NCBI GenBank assembly: GCA_907163345.1
Contig: CAJQUN010000051.1
Coordinates: 1,798,001 to 1,862,000, forward strand
Length of the DNA stretch: 64,000 nucleotides
Reading direction: 5' to 3'
Source: Haberlea rhodopensis
Taxonomy: Eukaryota; Streptophyta; Magnoliopsida; Lamiales; Gesneriaceae
The first letter of the stretch is position 1. Each line of letters begins with the position of its first letter. A program made the translations under genes and the position numbers. Under the pieces are notes generated by a model. The model was not told the origin of the DNA. It saw only the letters and a list, made by a program, of their open reading frames with translations, and did no database searches. Positions 32,024 to 43,901 of this stretch are shown piece after piece.

Positions 32024-35000
32024 CTAAACATAAATCATACCAGAAAATAGTTCGGGGTAATGCTGCATCATATGCCGCTCCATCTCCCACGTAGCCTCCT
32101 CGACACCCCGACGATCCCACTGAACTTTGACCATTGGTATAACTTTGCTTCGTAGTCTGCGATCCTCACGATCCAGAATTCTGACTGGTCGTTCAACGTA
32201 GGATACATCTGAGTCTAACTGCACTTCAGTAGGCTGTAAAACATGAGACGGGTCTGGCTCATACTTCCGTAGCATAGAAACATGGAAAACATCATGAATC
32301 CCAGATAAAGACGGCGGTAGAGCCAATCGGTAAGCCAAAGTGCCGATACGCTGTAACACCTCATACGGTCCAACATACCTCGGGGATAACTTCCCCCGCA
32401 TACCAAAACGAACAACACCCCTGAAGGGTGAGATTTTCAAGAAGACCTTGTCTCCCACTTGAAATTCTAGCGGCCGTCGCCGCTTATTTGCATAGGCTGC
32501 TTGCCTATCTTGGGCCGCTTTCATCTTTAAGCGTATCATCTTAATCTTTTCCTCCATATCCTTAATCATATCCGGTCCTCCGACCGCTTTACTCGTCAAG
32601 TCCTCCCAATACAGCGGTGACCTACATCGTCGTCCGTATAGAGCTTCAAAAGGGGCCATTTGAATGCTCGCCTGATAGCTGTTATTGTATGAGAACTCTA
32701 CCAGTGGTATAGATTCTTGCCACGGAGTATCAAACTCCAAAACACATGCCCTCAGCATATCTTCGAGCGTCTGTATAGTACGCTCCGTTTGGCCATCAGT
32801 CTGAGGGTGATAAGCTGTACTCAGTCTCACCTCGGTGCCCAAAGCTGTCTGGAGACCCTCCCAGAAATGAGAAGTAAACCTTGGGTCTCTGTCAGACACG
32901 ATCGAGACTGGAATCCCATGCAACCTCACTACATCCCGTACATATAATTGGGCCATCTTTAGATACGTGAAAGTCATACTGTAAGGGATGAAATGAGCCA
33001 CCTTCGTCAGTCTATCCACGATCACCCAGATCGCATCAAATCCAGAGGCCGACCTTGGCAAGTGGGTCACGAAATCCATAGATATATGCTCCCACTTCCA
33101 CTTAGGTACCTCTAAGCTCTTCAGCTCGCCACCAGGCCTCTGCCTTTCTGCCTTTACTTGTTGGCAGATTAAACATCTCTTAACGAAACTGATCACATCA
33201 CGCTTCATGCGTCTCCACCAGAATTGACCACTCAGGTCCTTGTACATCTTTCTTCCTCCGGGGTGGATACTGAATCGGCTACTATGAGCCCGTTCCAAAA
33301 TTCCCTTACGTAACTCTGGTGTATCTGGAACTACCCATCGGTTGCCCAGTCTTAGTGAATCATCTTCAGCCACTCTAAACTTTGTTGGCTGACCTCGAAG
33401 TGCTATCGATGACCATCTCTGCACTTCATCATCCGACCTCTGGGCTTTCCTGATAGCCTCAAATACGTCTGGCTCGGCCAATAAGGTCGACACTCGCACC
33501 GGCGACGTGTCTACATCGAAGTCATAGCCCAGATGGCAATAAGAAGTCATCAAAGCTGATAAACACATAACATCCTCAGCAGTACTCTTCACCTTCCGAC
33601 TTAAGGCATCTGCTATCAAATTTGCTTTGCCAGGATGGTACTCAATTTCACAGTCATAATCCTTGAGCAAATCCATCCATCTTCTTTGACGCATATTCAG
33701 TTCAGCCTGAGTGAATAGAAACTTTAGGCTCTTATGGTCCGTAAAGATGGTAAACGTAGTACCATAAAGATAATGACGCCAAATCTTTAAGGCGAAAATG
33801 ATAGCCGCCAGTTCCAGATCATGGACTGGGTATCTGGTCTCATGAGGCTTCAACTGTCTCGAAGCATAGGCGACCACTTGTCTGTCTTGCATCAATACGC
33901 AGCCCAAACCCTGCAATGATGCATCCGTGTACAAGGTAAACCTCTTATCCTCAGACGGAATCACCAACACTGGCGCTGTCATCAAACGACGCTTCAATTC
34001 TTGGAAGCTTTCCTCACAAGCTTCGGACCAAAAGAATGGGATTCCTTTCTGAGTCAGCTGTGTCAATGGCTTAGCGATCTTAGAAAATCCCTCGACGAAA
34101 CGTCGGTAATAACCTGCTAAGCCAAGAAAACTCCGTATCTCGGGTACAGAAGTGGGTGCTACCCACTCCATCACAGCTTCAATCTTCCTGGGATCTACAG
34201 ATATCCCTTGGCTAGATATGACATGGCCTAGGAATACCACGCTGTCCAACCAGAACTCGCACTTGCTAAGCTTTGCATACAACTGATGATCCCTGAGGAT
34301 CTGAAGTACTGTCCTCAAGTGCCGTACATGATCTTCTTCGGTCCGAGAGTAGATGAGTATATCGTCAATGAAGACTATGACGAATTGGTCCAAAAATGGC
34401 TGGAACACCTTGTTCATCAAACTCATGAAAACAGCCGGGGCATTTGTCACTCCAAAAGGCATGACTAGGAATTCATAGTGCCCATACCTCGTCCTGAAGG
34501 CTGTCTTCTGAACATCCTCTTCTCTTACTCGAATCTGATGGTACCCCGACCTCAGATCGATCTTACTGTAGAGCCTCGTACCCTGCAACTGATCAAACAA
34601 ATCATCGATCCTCGGGAGTGGGTACTTATTCTTCACTGTAGCTTTGTTCAGTTGTCTGTAATCGATGCACAAACGCATCGAACCATCTTTCTTCTTCACA
34701 AATAAAACTGGTGCTCCCCAGGGCGATACGCTAGGGCGTATATAGCCTTTATCAAGGAGCTCTTGCAACTGAATCTTTAATTCCCTTAGCTCCGCTGGTG
34801 CCATCCTATAAGGGGCACGAGAAATGGCAGACGTCCCCGGTAATAACTCAATCCCAAACTCGACCTCTCTCGTCGGTGGGAATCCGGGAATCTCCTCCGG
34901 AAAGACATCGGAAAATTCCGCCACCACGGGCACATCCTCAACTTTTACTTCTTCTTTCTTTTCCGTAACATCAACGGCATATATGAGATATCCTGTGTGG

Positions 35001-36550
35001 CCTCGTTCCAATAACTGTGCCATCTTGACAGCAGATATCAATGGAATCTTTGAGCGAGAACCATCCCCATAGAACGTCCATGGAATTCCCATATCAGATT
35101 TGAACCGTACTGTCCTCTGCCTGCAGTTCACAACTGCCTGATACCTGTTCAGAACGTCGATGCCCAGAATGCAGTCAAAATCTGACATTCCCAGAACAAT
35201 CAAATCTGACCTTAGTTCTTTATCCTCAAAATAAATGAGGCCATTGTAGACGATCCGATCAGTACTCATACTTCTTCCAGCGGGGGTCGAGACTATAAGA
35301 GGCGTGGGTGACGGAGAAGTGCATATGTGGTGTCTTTCCACAAAACTTGTTGACACAAAAGAATGTGACGCACCTGTGTCGATCAATATAAAAGCAGGGT
35401 GCGTAAATAAAAGACACGTACCCGCTATAACCTCCTCCGGAGCCGCTGAAGCTTGCTCCCTTGTCAATGCATAGACTTGTCCTTGAGGTGGCCCCATGGG
35501 CTGACCTCCATGCTGACGCGGCACAAATGGGGGTCTGTGCTGTGCTGTCCTATCCGCAGGCCTCCCCGCAGAACCCTGTTGACTTCCCCTGTTGGGACAC
35601 TGTCTAGCAAAATGGCCCTTGTCGCCACAAACATAGCACCCTATACAATCTTTCGTCGGATGTGGTTGCCCACAAAGAGTGCATTGGATCTTCCCAGATC
35701 TGTCTCCCTGAGACTGCCCCCTTCCAGATGGGGCATCACTCCTTCGGTTCCCCTTCCATCTATTGTCAGACCTCTTACCACTGAACCTTGACGCCGATGA
35801 GTTCCCCCTTGACTTGAACTGATCATTCCTTGGCTTCAAATTATCCGGGGTGGATTTCTGAGAGGGTGCCGGCGGTGGTACAACATCAGGGTATGCACCC
35901 ACTCCTAGTTCGGCCAGCTCGGCACGTGAGAGTGCATCGTCAAAGCAAGTAGGGCCATAAGTGATCACCCTATCGTATAGCTCCGGCCTCAATCCTTTCA
36001 TGAAATTCCTCATCTTTGCTTGTGTGCTCGTGGCAATGTGAGGCACATATCTGAGCAAGGAGCAAAACTGAAGAGCATAATCCGACACTGACATATTACC
36101 TTGCTTGAGGTGAGTGAATTCATCTTCCTTAGCCTGTCGTGCTGCAGCCGAGAAATAACGGTTCAGAAAGCGAGTTCGAAACATTTTCCAGTTAACTTCA
36201 TGACCTTGAGCCTCTTGCTCTACCACAGTGGTCTTCCACCACATCAGCGCCTTCTTGGCCAACTGGAACTCTGCTAACCGTATCCATGCTGTCTTCGCAC
36301 ATGGGGCTGCCACAAAGATTTGCTCTATTCTTTCCAACCATTCCTCAGCTCGTTCCCCAGTTTCGGTTCCTTCAAAGGTTGGGGGTCGGTAAGCAAGAAA
36401 CTGAGTTAAGCTTAGCTCCCCTGGCAACAACTGTTGTTCGGCCGGTTCATCATCAAAAGCTGGCGGGGGTAGGGGATTCGTACGCCCCGCTCTTGCATTG
36501 ACGCTCACTGCGTCACCTACCTCCACGTTTGCTGCCATACTGCAACACAA
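32024..36550 (-). CDS. Tekay gag-pol polyprotein, intact (1508 aa)
   Basis: A single frame. The likely initiator is MAANVEV at 36538, four codons inside the longest frame. Domains: gag core about 45-225; CCHC knuckles about 290-318 (CTLCGQPHPTKDC, CYVCGDKGHFARQC); aspartic protease with LIDTGASHSF about 389-399; RT about 580-760 with the FIDD box near 727; RNase H with TDAS 875-878, TDHKS 937-941 and ADALSR 980-985; integrase zinc finger H1089, H1096, C1126, C1129 and DDE residues D1159, D1220, E1256; C-terminal chromodomain-like module about 1453-1502 (VKVQWDRRGVEEATWE). Every catalytic motif looks intact, with no stop or slip. Family role: capsid, maturation, reverse transcription and integration of the element. 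Confidence 0.95.
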   Translation of the reverse strand: MCCSMAANVEVGDAVSVNARAGRTNPLPPPAFDDEPAEQQLLPGELSLTQFLAYRPPTFEGTETGERAEEWLERIEQIFVAAPCAKTAWIRLAEFQLAKKALMWWKTTVVEQEAQGHEVNWKMFRTRFLNRYFSAAARQAKEDEFTHLKQGNMSVSDYALQFCSLLRYVPHIATSTQAKMRNFMKGLRPELYDRVITYGPTCFDDALSRAELAELGVGAYPDVVPPPAPSQKSTPDNLKPRNDQFKSRGNSSASRFSGKRSDNRWKGNRRSDAPSGRGQSQGDRSGKIQCTLCGQPHPTKDCIGCYVCGDKGHFARQCPNRGSQQGSAGRPADRTAQHRPPFVPRQHGGQPMGPPQGQVYALTREQASAAPEEVIAGTCLLFTHPAFILIDTGASHSFVSTSFVERHHICTSPSPTPLIVSTPAGRSMSTDRIVYNGLIYFEDKELRSDLIVLGMSDFDCILGIDVLNRYQAVVNCRQRTVRFKSDMGIPWTFYGDGSRSKIPLISAVKMAQLLERGHTGYLIYAVDVTEKKEEVKVEDVPVVAEFSDVFPEEIPGFPPTREVEFGIELLPGTSAISRAPYRMAPAELRELKIQLQELLDKGYIRPSVSPWGAPVLFVKKKDGSMRLCIDYRQLNKATVKNKYPLPRIDDLFDQLQGTRLYSKIDLRSGYHQIRVREEDVQKTAFRTRYGHYEFLVMPFGVTNAPAVFMSLMNKVFQPFLDQFVIVFIDDILIYSRTEEDHVRHLRTVLQILRDHQLYAKLSKCEFWLDSVVFLGHVISSQGISVDPRKIEAVMEWVAPTSVPEIRSFLGLAGYYRRFVEGFSKIAKPLTQLTQKGIPFFWSEACEESFQELKRRLMTAPVLVIPSEDKRFTLYTDASLQGLGCVLMQDRQVVAYASRQLKPHETRYPVHDLELAAIIFALKIWRHYLYGTTFTIFTDHKSLKFLFTQAELNMRQRRWMDLLKDYDCEIEYHPGKANLIADALSRKVKSTAEDVMCLSALMTSYCHLGYDFDVDTSPVRVSTLLAEPDVFEAIRKAQRSDDEVQRWSSIALRGQPTKFRVAEDDSLRLGNRWVVPDTPELRKGILERAHSSRFSIHPGGRKMYKDLSGQFWWRRMKRDVISFVKRCLICQQVKAERQRPGGELKSLEVPKWKWEHISMDFVTHLPRSASGFDAIWVIVDRLTKVAHFIPYSMTFTYLKMAQLYVRDVVRLHGIPVSIVSDRDPRFTSHFWEGLQTALGTEVRLSTAYHPQTDGQTERTIQTLEDMLRACVLEFDTPWQESIPLVEFSYNNSYQASIQMAPFEALYGRRCRSPLYWEDLTSKAVGGPDMIKDMEEKIKMIRLKMKAAQDRQAAYANKRRRPLEFQVGDKVFLKISPFRGVVRFGMRGKLSPRYVGPYEVLQRIGTLAYRLALPPSLSGIHDVFHVSMLRKYEPDPSHVLQPTEVQLDSDVSYVERPVRILDREDRRLRSKVIPMVKVQWDRRGVEEATWEMERHMMQHYPELFSGMIYV

Positions 36551-36729
36551 GGATTAACAACAAGATCCAAAAGCAGTTCGTAAATATACTTTGTTAGATA
36601 AACAAAACATGTTAGCATAACATCATATACTTCATATGCAACTTATGCACAAAACATGTTCGAAAGTAAGCACCTAGCTAACTTATTGCTAAGGCTACCC
36701 TTCACTCAATCCCGGGTTATCTAACCACT

Positions 36730-36741
36730 GCTCTGATACCA
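36730..36741 (-). other. primer binding site, initiator-Met tRNA type
   Basis: Minus-strand TGGTATCAGAGC, four bases after the 5' LTR end at 36746. Confidence 0.9.
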
Positions 36742-37172
36742 CTAATGTAGGGTCTTCCTACCTTAATATCATTTAGTACACATAAATGGGACAGAACATG
36801 CATTTATAACCTCTTAAGGGTTCCGGTTGTAGCTTGAGCTAAGGAGATTACAGGCCAAAATAAAGTTTTCAAAAGCTATTTAATTACATTCCCAATAAAG
36901 AATGTTAAAGCTATAGATTTACACTACTCCTAGAGTAGAGACTATCAAAATCCTGCACCCTACGTTCATCATGCTCCCTTTAGCTCACTTCCTCAACCCG
37001 ACCCTAGGCCCTTGGTCCAAAAGTGTACCTACAGGGATAACACATCGTGAGCATACACATATTTACTTAACATTATATAAAAGCATACAATAATGCATAA
37101 CATCTTAGTTAAGTAAAGGTTATTGGTCGTCCTTCGACTTCCTTGTTATCCCTGACTCTTATTCATACATTA

Positions 37173-37390
37173 GGGCGTCTTACCCCATTGTATGGCATCT
37201 TACCATATCATCATTATCGTGTGGCATCTTACCACGTCATAATCATCGTGTGGCATCTTACCACGTGGGCATCTTACCCAGTCATATGGCGTCTTACCAT
37301 ATCATAAACATTGCGTGGCATCTTAACACGGGGGCATCTTACCCACTTACGTACTTTGGGTGGCATCCTACCACATGGGCGTCTTACCCA
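37173..37390. repeat. stem-loop array, 5' LTR copy
   Basis: The same array as 30417-30620, with ten units. One unit has lost its arm match (GTGGCATCTTAACACG near 37316). Confidence 0.7.
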
Positions 37391-37852
37391 ATCATACACG
37401 TCGTATGACCTTATCATAAACTTCATCATTATAGACGTCCTCATAAACATCATTATCATAAACATCATCATAAGCATCATCATCGTAACATCATCATAAG
37501 CATCATCATCGTAACATCATCATAAGCATCATCATCGTAACATCATCATAAGCATCATCATCATAAATATCATCATAGACTTTATCATCATAAATATCAT
37601 CATAGACATCATCATCATAACATCATCTTAAACATCATCATAATATGTAAGGGTATGGTTTACCGTCCGATGCTCGTACGTCTCTTACGTACCTTAATTC
37701 CAAAAGAAGGAGAAATCGTAGACTTTATCTCCTTGAAGTCGTGGGCACCTGGGATGGTTCTACATAACCATACAAATTGATATTAGAAGCTAAATATAGT
37801 CCAATATCCAAAAATCCCACGTAAATATCAAAAATCCATCTTTTTACAGCTC

Positions 37853-38061
37853 GCGATCGATCGCTGCCCAGGCGCGATCGATCGCGAGATCGCACTGGAC
37901 GAGGGGGCAAAATCCCTTCCTTGGCGATCGATCGCCACTTTTGGCGCGATCGATCGCCAGCCTCGCCGATCGATCGCCCAAGAGTGGCGATCGATCGCCA
38001 AATGCTACTGGCGGGCACTGGAGGCTCGCGATCGATCGCCAAGAACGGGCGATCGATCGCC
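37853..38061. promoter_or_regulatory. GATCGATC palindrome array, 8 copies (Tekay 5' LTR)
   Basis: Array of the promoter-bearing LTR, directly upstream of the TATA position near 37789-37800. Confidence 0.7.
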
Positions 38062-38740
38062 GAGTGCTGTGCTTCGAAAATTCGCCATTAATGCTCATTT
38101 TTCAAGCTCTTCCTCATGCCACCCAAAACCAAACTTCTTAACAACTTCAATAACATCATAACCCACTAAAACCAACATAAAACACTTCAAAAATCATACC
38201 CCAACCATAAACAACACATACCCAAACAAACCCACATAAAACATCAAAAACTTAACCCATTTCAACACCAAACATCATGAAACTTATATGAATGGTTCCA
38301 TACCTCTTGTAGGCTCCAAATCCTAGCAAAAATCACACAAACAAAGTTTTTGTGGAACTTTCCTTCTTCCCTTTTGGTGGAACTCGAAAATGGGAGGGTT
38401 TGGGGCTTGGGAAGTGATTTGGGGGTTTTTAATAAAGTGAAAGGTAAAGGGTTAAAGTGATGGGTAGGGGATTTAAAAGGGGTTGCTTTAACTTAAATAA
38501 AATTGTACCCCAAACTTAACATGATGTATAAAATGCTCCAACATAGTATTTTAAAGGCATTTTACAAGAATGCTCCAAACTTCATCTAAAATCACATCCT
38601 CCTCATATTTAATAATTAACATAATTAAATCATGTTAACATCTTAATACCCAACACATAAATCCATCAACACATGATACATCATATAAACATAATTAATG
38701 CCTTACTTGCAATTAATTAATTTCGGGGTATCACAATCAC

Positions 38741-39199
38741 AAAGTTCACACAATCTTCACTAAGCTATGCACGCTTCACAAGCCATGACAATAATGTGCT
38801 CAAAATATTCAACTACTAAGTTAAAGTAAAATTTGCATTAGAGTTCAAAGTGTTCCAAGGTTAACAATTCACCTATGTTCAAAAGCATGCATGATGTCAA
38901 TTAGGTTTCATCATGGGCTAGTGATTCTAAGCATGCGTTCATTACTAACTATGAGCTCAAAATTTTCAAATTTTTCGATTTTTTTGTATTTTTGTAATAT
39001 AAAAGCAATAACACACCACTAATCCCTCCCCCATACTTAAATCTTACATTGTCCCCAATGTAAGGCAAAAATACAAGAAAAGAGAAAGTCTAACTACTAA
39101 AGCAATGAAAATAAAAAAAAAAGGGAGAAAGGAAACTAACTCCCCTTGGGTTGCCTCCCAAGCAGCGCCTCTGTTTTACGTCGGTGGCCCGACGCCAGT
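38741..39199 (-). other. Athila 3' internal non-coding region, inner half
   Basis: Continuation of 29984 across the Tekay insertion. It includes the block CCCCCATACTTAAATCTTAC near 39029-39048 and GGGTTGCCTCCCAAGCAGCG near 39149-39168, which recur at about 47000-47285 and 50725-51005 in the related element. No gene. Confidence 0.6.
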
Positions 39200-39462
39200 T
39201 CATGGATCACGTGATGCTTGGTGGATCTTTGAGATCCATTTTTCCTTTTTAGCGGCATGGAAACCTTCATAGTATGGTTTCAGTCTATGTTCGTTCACCT
39301 TGAATGTCTTATCTTTTGCTAGGCTTTGAACCTCAACTGCACCATGAGGAAAAACAGCAGTTACTATAAAGGTCCAACCCATCGAGAGCGTAGTTTACCT
39401 GGAAAGAGGCGAAGGCGGGAAAGGTATAGGAGGACTTTTTGACCAACGACAAACTCCTTCCT
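39200..39462 (-). pseudogene. Athila pol C-terminal end, frameshifted
   Basis: The minus strand reads RKEFVVGQKVLLYLSRLRLF after the stop at 39463-39465, then a one-base slip near 39370-39382 to GWTFIVTAVFPHGAVEVQSL and VNEHRLKPYYEGF. This is the usual end of the Athila integrase region. Confidence 0.75.
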
Positions 39463-42069
39463 CTAGATTATTTTGTCATGAAAGATCTTCGTTTTCTCTT
39501 TGTAGATCTTGGAGCTTTCATACGCATCATTGCGGATCTCTTCCAACTCTTGCAATTGCAGCTTTCTATGTTCTCCGCTCTTGTCCATAGCCATGTTGAA
39601 GTGCTTGATGGCCCAAAAAGCTCGATGCTCCAACTCTACAGGCAAATGACATGGTTTACCAAAGATTAGTCTATAAGGAGACATACCTATTGGCGTATTG
39701 TATGCAGTCCGATAAGCCCACAGTGCATCATCTAGTCTTAAGCTACAATCCTTCCTAGTGGGATTTACAGTCTTTTCCAAGATGGATTTGATTTCTCGAT
39801 TTGAAACTTCGGCTTGTCCATTTGTTTGCGGGTGGTAGGCGGTGGACACCTTGTGTGTCACGTGGTACTTCTTTAATAGACTCTCCACCGTCCTATTGCA
39901 AAAATGGGCGCCTCGATCACTTATGATTGCTCTTGGAGTCCCAAACCTAGAGAAAATGTTATGCTTTATAAATCCTGAAACAACTTTTGAATCATCAGTA
40001 CGGGTGGCTAAAGCTTCCACCCATTTTGACACATAATCCACAGCAAGTAAAATGTAAATATGGCCAAAAGATTGTGGAAACGGTCCCATGAAGTCAATGC
40101 CCCATACATCAAAGATTTCACAAAAAAGTGTGGGTTGTTGGGGCATCTCATTTCGTTGAGATATGTTAGCTGTCTTTTGGAACTCATGGCATGATTTGCA
40201 GAAATTATATGCATCACGAAATAAAGTTGGCCAAAAGAATCCACATTCTAATACCTTGTGTGCCGTTCTTTTGGCTCCAAAGTGGCCACCAACCTCATGT
40301 GAATGACAAAAACGGAGTATGGAAGATACCTCATTGCCCGGAATGCAACGCCGAAGAACTTGATCAGCACAATGTTTCCATAAGTATGGCTCATCCCAAA
40401 TATAGTATTTGGCGTAGCTTCGAACTTTTGCCTTTTGAGTCCTGTTCAATCCAGTAGGGAAAGTATTAGTGGCCAAAAAATTAGCAATACTTGCATACCA
40501 TGGTAAAATGCCGTGCACGACAGAGAGTTGTTCATACGGGAATTCTTCTTTGAAACACGGTGTATCATTCACATGAATCAAGCGACTTAGGTGATCCGCC
40601 ACTTTATTTTCTATTCCTCGCTTGTCTTTGATTTCAACATCAAATTCACTCAAAAGTAAGATCCATCTTATCAGCCTTGGCTTTGCCTCCTTCTTCATCA
40701 TCAAGTAGCGAAGAGCTGCATGATCAGAATAAACAACAACTTTAGCACCGAGCAAATAAGATTGAAATTTTTCTAAAGAAAACACAACAGCTAATAGCTC
40801 CTTTTCAGTAGTGGAATAGTTTCGTTGGGCATCATTCAAGGTCATGGAGGCATAGTAGATGGCATGGGAAATCTTTCCAATCCTTTGGCCTAAAACAGCG
40901 CCTACTGCATAATCGCTTGCATCACACATGATCTCAAATGGCTTTCTCCAATAAGGCGGTTGGATAATTGGTGTGGATGTCAATGATGCCTTCAATGTAT
41001 CAACTGCGATCTTGCACGCCTCATCAAACTCGAATGCTACATCTTTTTGCAACAATTTGCACAATGGTGATGCTATCTTGGCGAAGTCCTTGATATACCT
41101 CCTATAGAAACCTGCATGGCCAAGAAAGGAACGCACATCCCGCACACAAATAGGATAAGGTAGAGACTGAATAATGTCAATTTTTGCTTTGTCTACCTCC
41201 ATACCTTTGGATGAGACCACATGACCCAAAACAATACCTTGTTCTACCATAAAGTGGCATTTTTCAGAATTTAGCACAAGGTTTGTTTCTATGCAACGCT
41301 TTAGGACAAGGGTGAGGTTAGTTAGACAAGCATTGAATGAGTTACCATAAACAGTAAAATCATCCATGAATACCTCTAATATGTGCTCAGTGTACTCTGA
41401 AAATATACTAACCATGCACCGTTGGAAAGTGGCTGGTGCGTTGCAAAGTCCGAAGGGCATGCGCCTATAAGCGAAGGTTCCAAAGGGGCATGTGAACGTA
41501 GTCTTTTCTTGATCTTCTTGAGCAATCGCAATCTGAAAATAACCGGAATATCCATCAAGAAAACAGTAATAAGAATGACATGCTAAACTTTCAAGCATTT
41601 GATCAATGAAGGGCAATGGAAAATGGTCCTTGCGGGTCACGGTGTTCAATTTGCGGTAGTCAATGCAAACTCTCCACCCATTTTGAATGCGGGTGGTCAC
41701 TAATTCATCGTCTTTGTTCCTCAACACTGTAATGCCAGTCTTCTTTGGAACTACTTGGACAGGGCTGGCCCACTGGCTATCAGAAATAGGGTATATCATT
41801 CCAACTGCAAGAAGCTTTAATATTTCCTCTTTCACTACTTCCATCATCGGTGGGTTGAGTTTTCTTTGCGGTTGGCGTGTAGGTTTTGATCCTTCTTCAA
41901 GTAGAATCCTAGGCATGCATGTCGAGGGGCTTATTCCTTTGATGTCAGCAATGGTCCATCCTATCGCGGTCTTGTGCTCCTCTAGCACTTGAATGAGCTC
42001 CTTCTCTTGGCTATCTCCCAACTTGCTAGAGATTATTACTGGTAATGTGTTTCCTTCTCCAAGGAACAC
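39463..42069 (-). pseudogene. Athila RT-RNase H-integrase
   Basis: An 868-residue frame in the native pol phase (KYVFLGEGNTLPVIIS). RT motifs: RVCIDYRKLNTVTRKDHFPL, FMDDFTVYG and GLCNAPATFQRC. RNase H: CDASDYAVGAVLGQR, SDHAALRYLM and ADHLSRL. Integrase: HHCC (HSHEVGGHFG ... CKSCHEFQK), WGIDFMGPF Asp, ISDRGAHF Asp and NGQAEVSNRE Glu. The combination YRKLN-TVTRKDHFPLPFIDQML is diagnostic of the Athila group to my knowledge. It ends early at a TAG (39463-39465) and is separated from gag-protease by an indel near 42075-42090. The catalytic residues are still present. It is the only Athila pol in the window and represents the class of machinery that could have moved its non-autonomous relatives. 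Confidence 0.9.
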
Positions 42070-42074
42070 ATACT

Positions 42075-43901
42075 TTAGGTGATTTTTAATGGCTTCAATG
42101 CAATAGTGGGTGTCTGCGATACAGAAGGGAGAGGCCTAGAATTAGGAATAGGCAATGACACAAACGAAATATTACCTTGTATCTCGGGCGTGATATCCAA
42201 CGCAGTGATGTTGTGTTCCACCTCATCTCCAAGTGGCAACTCTTCCTCGAAATGATCTAGAGGGGTGGTGAGGGCTATCTCCAACTCATCTTTACCTGCA
42301 GTCTCAAACATGCCTTGGGACAAGTAATCAATAATATCGATAGAGTACACAGTATCATCATCGTCACAAGGATATTTCATGGCATCATGTATATTGAATT
42401 TAACGACCTCACCATCAAATTCCATTGTGAGTGTGTCACTATGAACATCTATCTTAGTCTTTGATGTTTTCAAGAAGGGTCTCCCTAACAATATAGGGCT
42501 ACTATTGTCTCCCTTAGCCATATCAAGTACATAAAAATCGGCGGGAAATACCAACTCATTTACTTGCACTAAGACATCTTCTAAAATCCCTCTAGGATAT
42601 GCATTAGATCTATCCGTTAGTTGGACAACTACCCTTGTTTCACTTAAAGGCCCTAGGTTTAAAGAAGCATAGAGAGAGTATGGCATGACGTTTATCGATG
42701 CTCCTAAATCTAGCATAGCTTTTTCAAGACGTGTTGTACCAATTGTGCATGGGATAGTGAACATACCTGGGTCCTTGCACTTGGTAGGGATTTTTCTTTG
42801 AATGACCGCTGAGATGTTCTCCCCCAACTCAACTTTGCGGCATCCTTTCAGCTTTTGTTTCCTCTTGGTTGTGCACAACTCTTTTAAAAAATTTGCATAG
42901 CGGGGCACTTGCTTGATTTCATCCAACAGTGGAATGTTCAGCTCACATTTTTGAAAGGTTTCGTAGAGGTCCTTGATGTTTTCATTCCTCCTATCTTCCT
43001 GATACGCAAGAGGGAAAGGGGGTTCAATCTTATATTCAGAAGTTAGAGGAGATTTACCTTTTTGTTCCTCCTTTTGTATAGAATCTTTCTCCATGGGCTC
43101 GATCTCTTTCTCCTCTTTATGTGTCTCGAGTTCTTTCCCACTCCTTAGTTTAATCGCACTTGCGTTTTCCCTTGGATTCACTACTGGTTGTGATGGTAGG
43201 GTGCTTGATCTTTGAAACTCTATGCGATTTATTGTTGTGGCTAATTGTCCCATTTGAGTGCTCAAGCTTTGGATGCTTGCTCTTGTTTCCTGTTGAAATT
43301 TCACAGATCCATTAGCAATTTCCTTAACAATATTTTCTAGATACTCACCAGGTGTTGGAGTCGGAACGACTTGTTGTGGCCTTTGGAACGGTGGTCTATA
43401 CGGTGGTGGCTGTTGTATCTGTGGCTCAGCTTGATTCTCATATCTCAAATTTGGATGATCTCGCCATCCTGAGTTGTATGTGATAGAATAGGGATCATAC
43501 TTCCGTTGTGGATGTCCCAAAAATCCGCCCGCTGCATTTGCTTCCTCAATAGATGGTTCTTGAAGTGTGGGGCAAGCGTCAGTTGGATGATTCGGTAGTG
43601 CACAAATCCCACATACCTTAGCACTTTGTCCAATTCCAATTGCAAGTTGTTTAACGATACCTGTTAAGTCAATCAATTGTTGTTCGAGACTAGACACATT
43701 TACCTCGCCTTGATTCCTAGGCTTATGGTCTGATCGAGCAGTCCCAAACATTTGAGAGTTGGCTGCCATGTTCGCAATCAAATGTCTTGCCTCCGTGGGT
43801 GTCTTATCCACAAATGCTCCTCCACTTGCAGCGTCAACCAAGTTCCTGTCATTTGGCAAAAGTCCCTCATAAAAATATTGAATAAGTAAGTGCTCACTTA
43901 T
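42075..43901 (-). pseudogene. Athila gag C-terminal half and aspartic protease
   Basis: A 594-residue frame: gag tail with one knuckle (CGICALPNHPTDAC), a Gln/Pro-rich linker, and the retropepsin-like motif LDLGASINVMPYSL followed by SPILLGRPFLKTSKTKIDVH. It is separated from the gag N-terminus by an in-frame TAG at 43902-43904, where Gln is expected. It ends by frameshift just before the pol frame. Confidence 0.85.

Larger units (their letters stand above)
29990..38735 (-). mobile_element. intact Tekay-type Ty3/gypsy retrotransposon
   Basis: Full-length element of 8746 bp on the minus strand with ATCAC duplications, LTRs 29990-31965 and 36746-38735, initiator-Met PBS, polypurine tract, and one uninterrupted 1508-codon gag-pol frame. 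By eye the LTRs differ at about ten sites plus one 14-bp length change, which suggests recent insertion. It is the innermost and youngest member of the nest at 27363-53729. All parts needed for autonomous movement appear to be present. Confidence 0.93.
36746..38735 (-). repeat. 5' LTR of intact Tekay element
   Basis: 1990 bp. It is 14 bp longer than the other LTR because it keeps an extra stem-loop unit (GTGGCATCCTACCAC, near 37360). It contains the array 37853-38061 and is followed by ATCAC. Confidence 0.93.
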
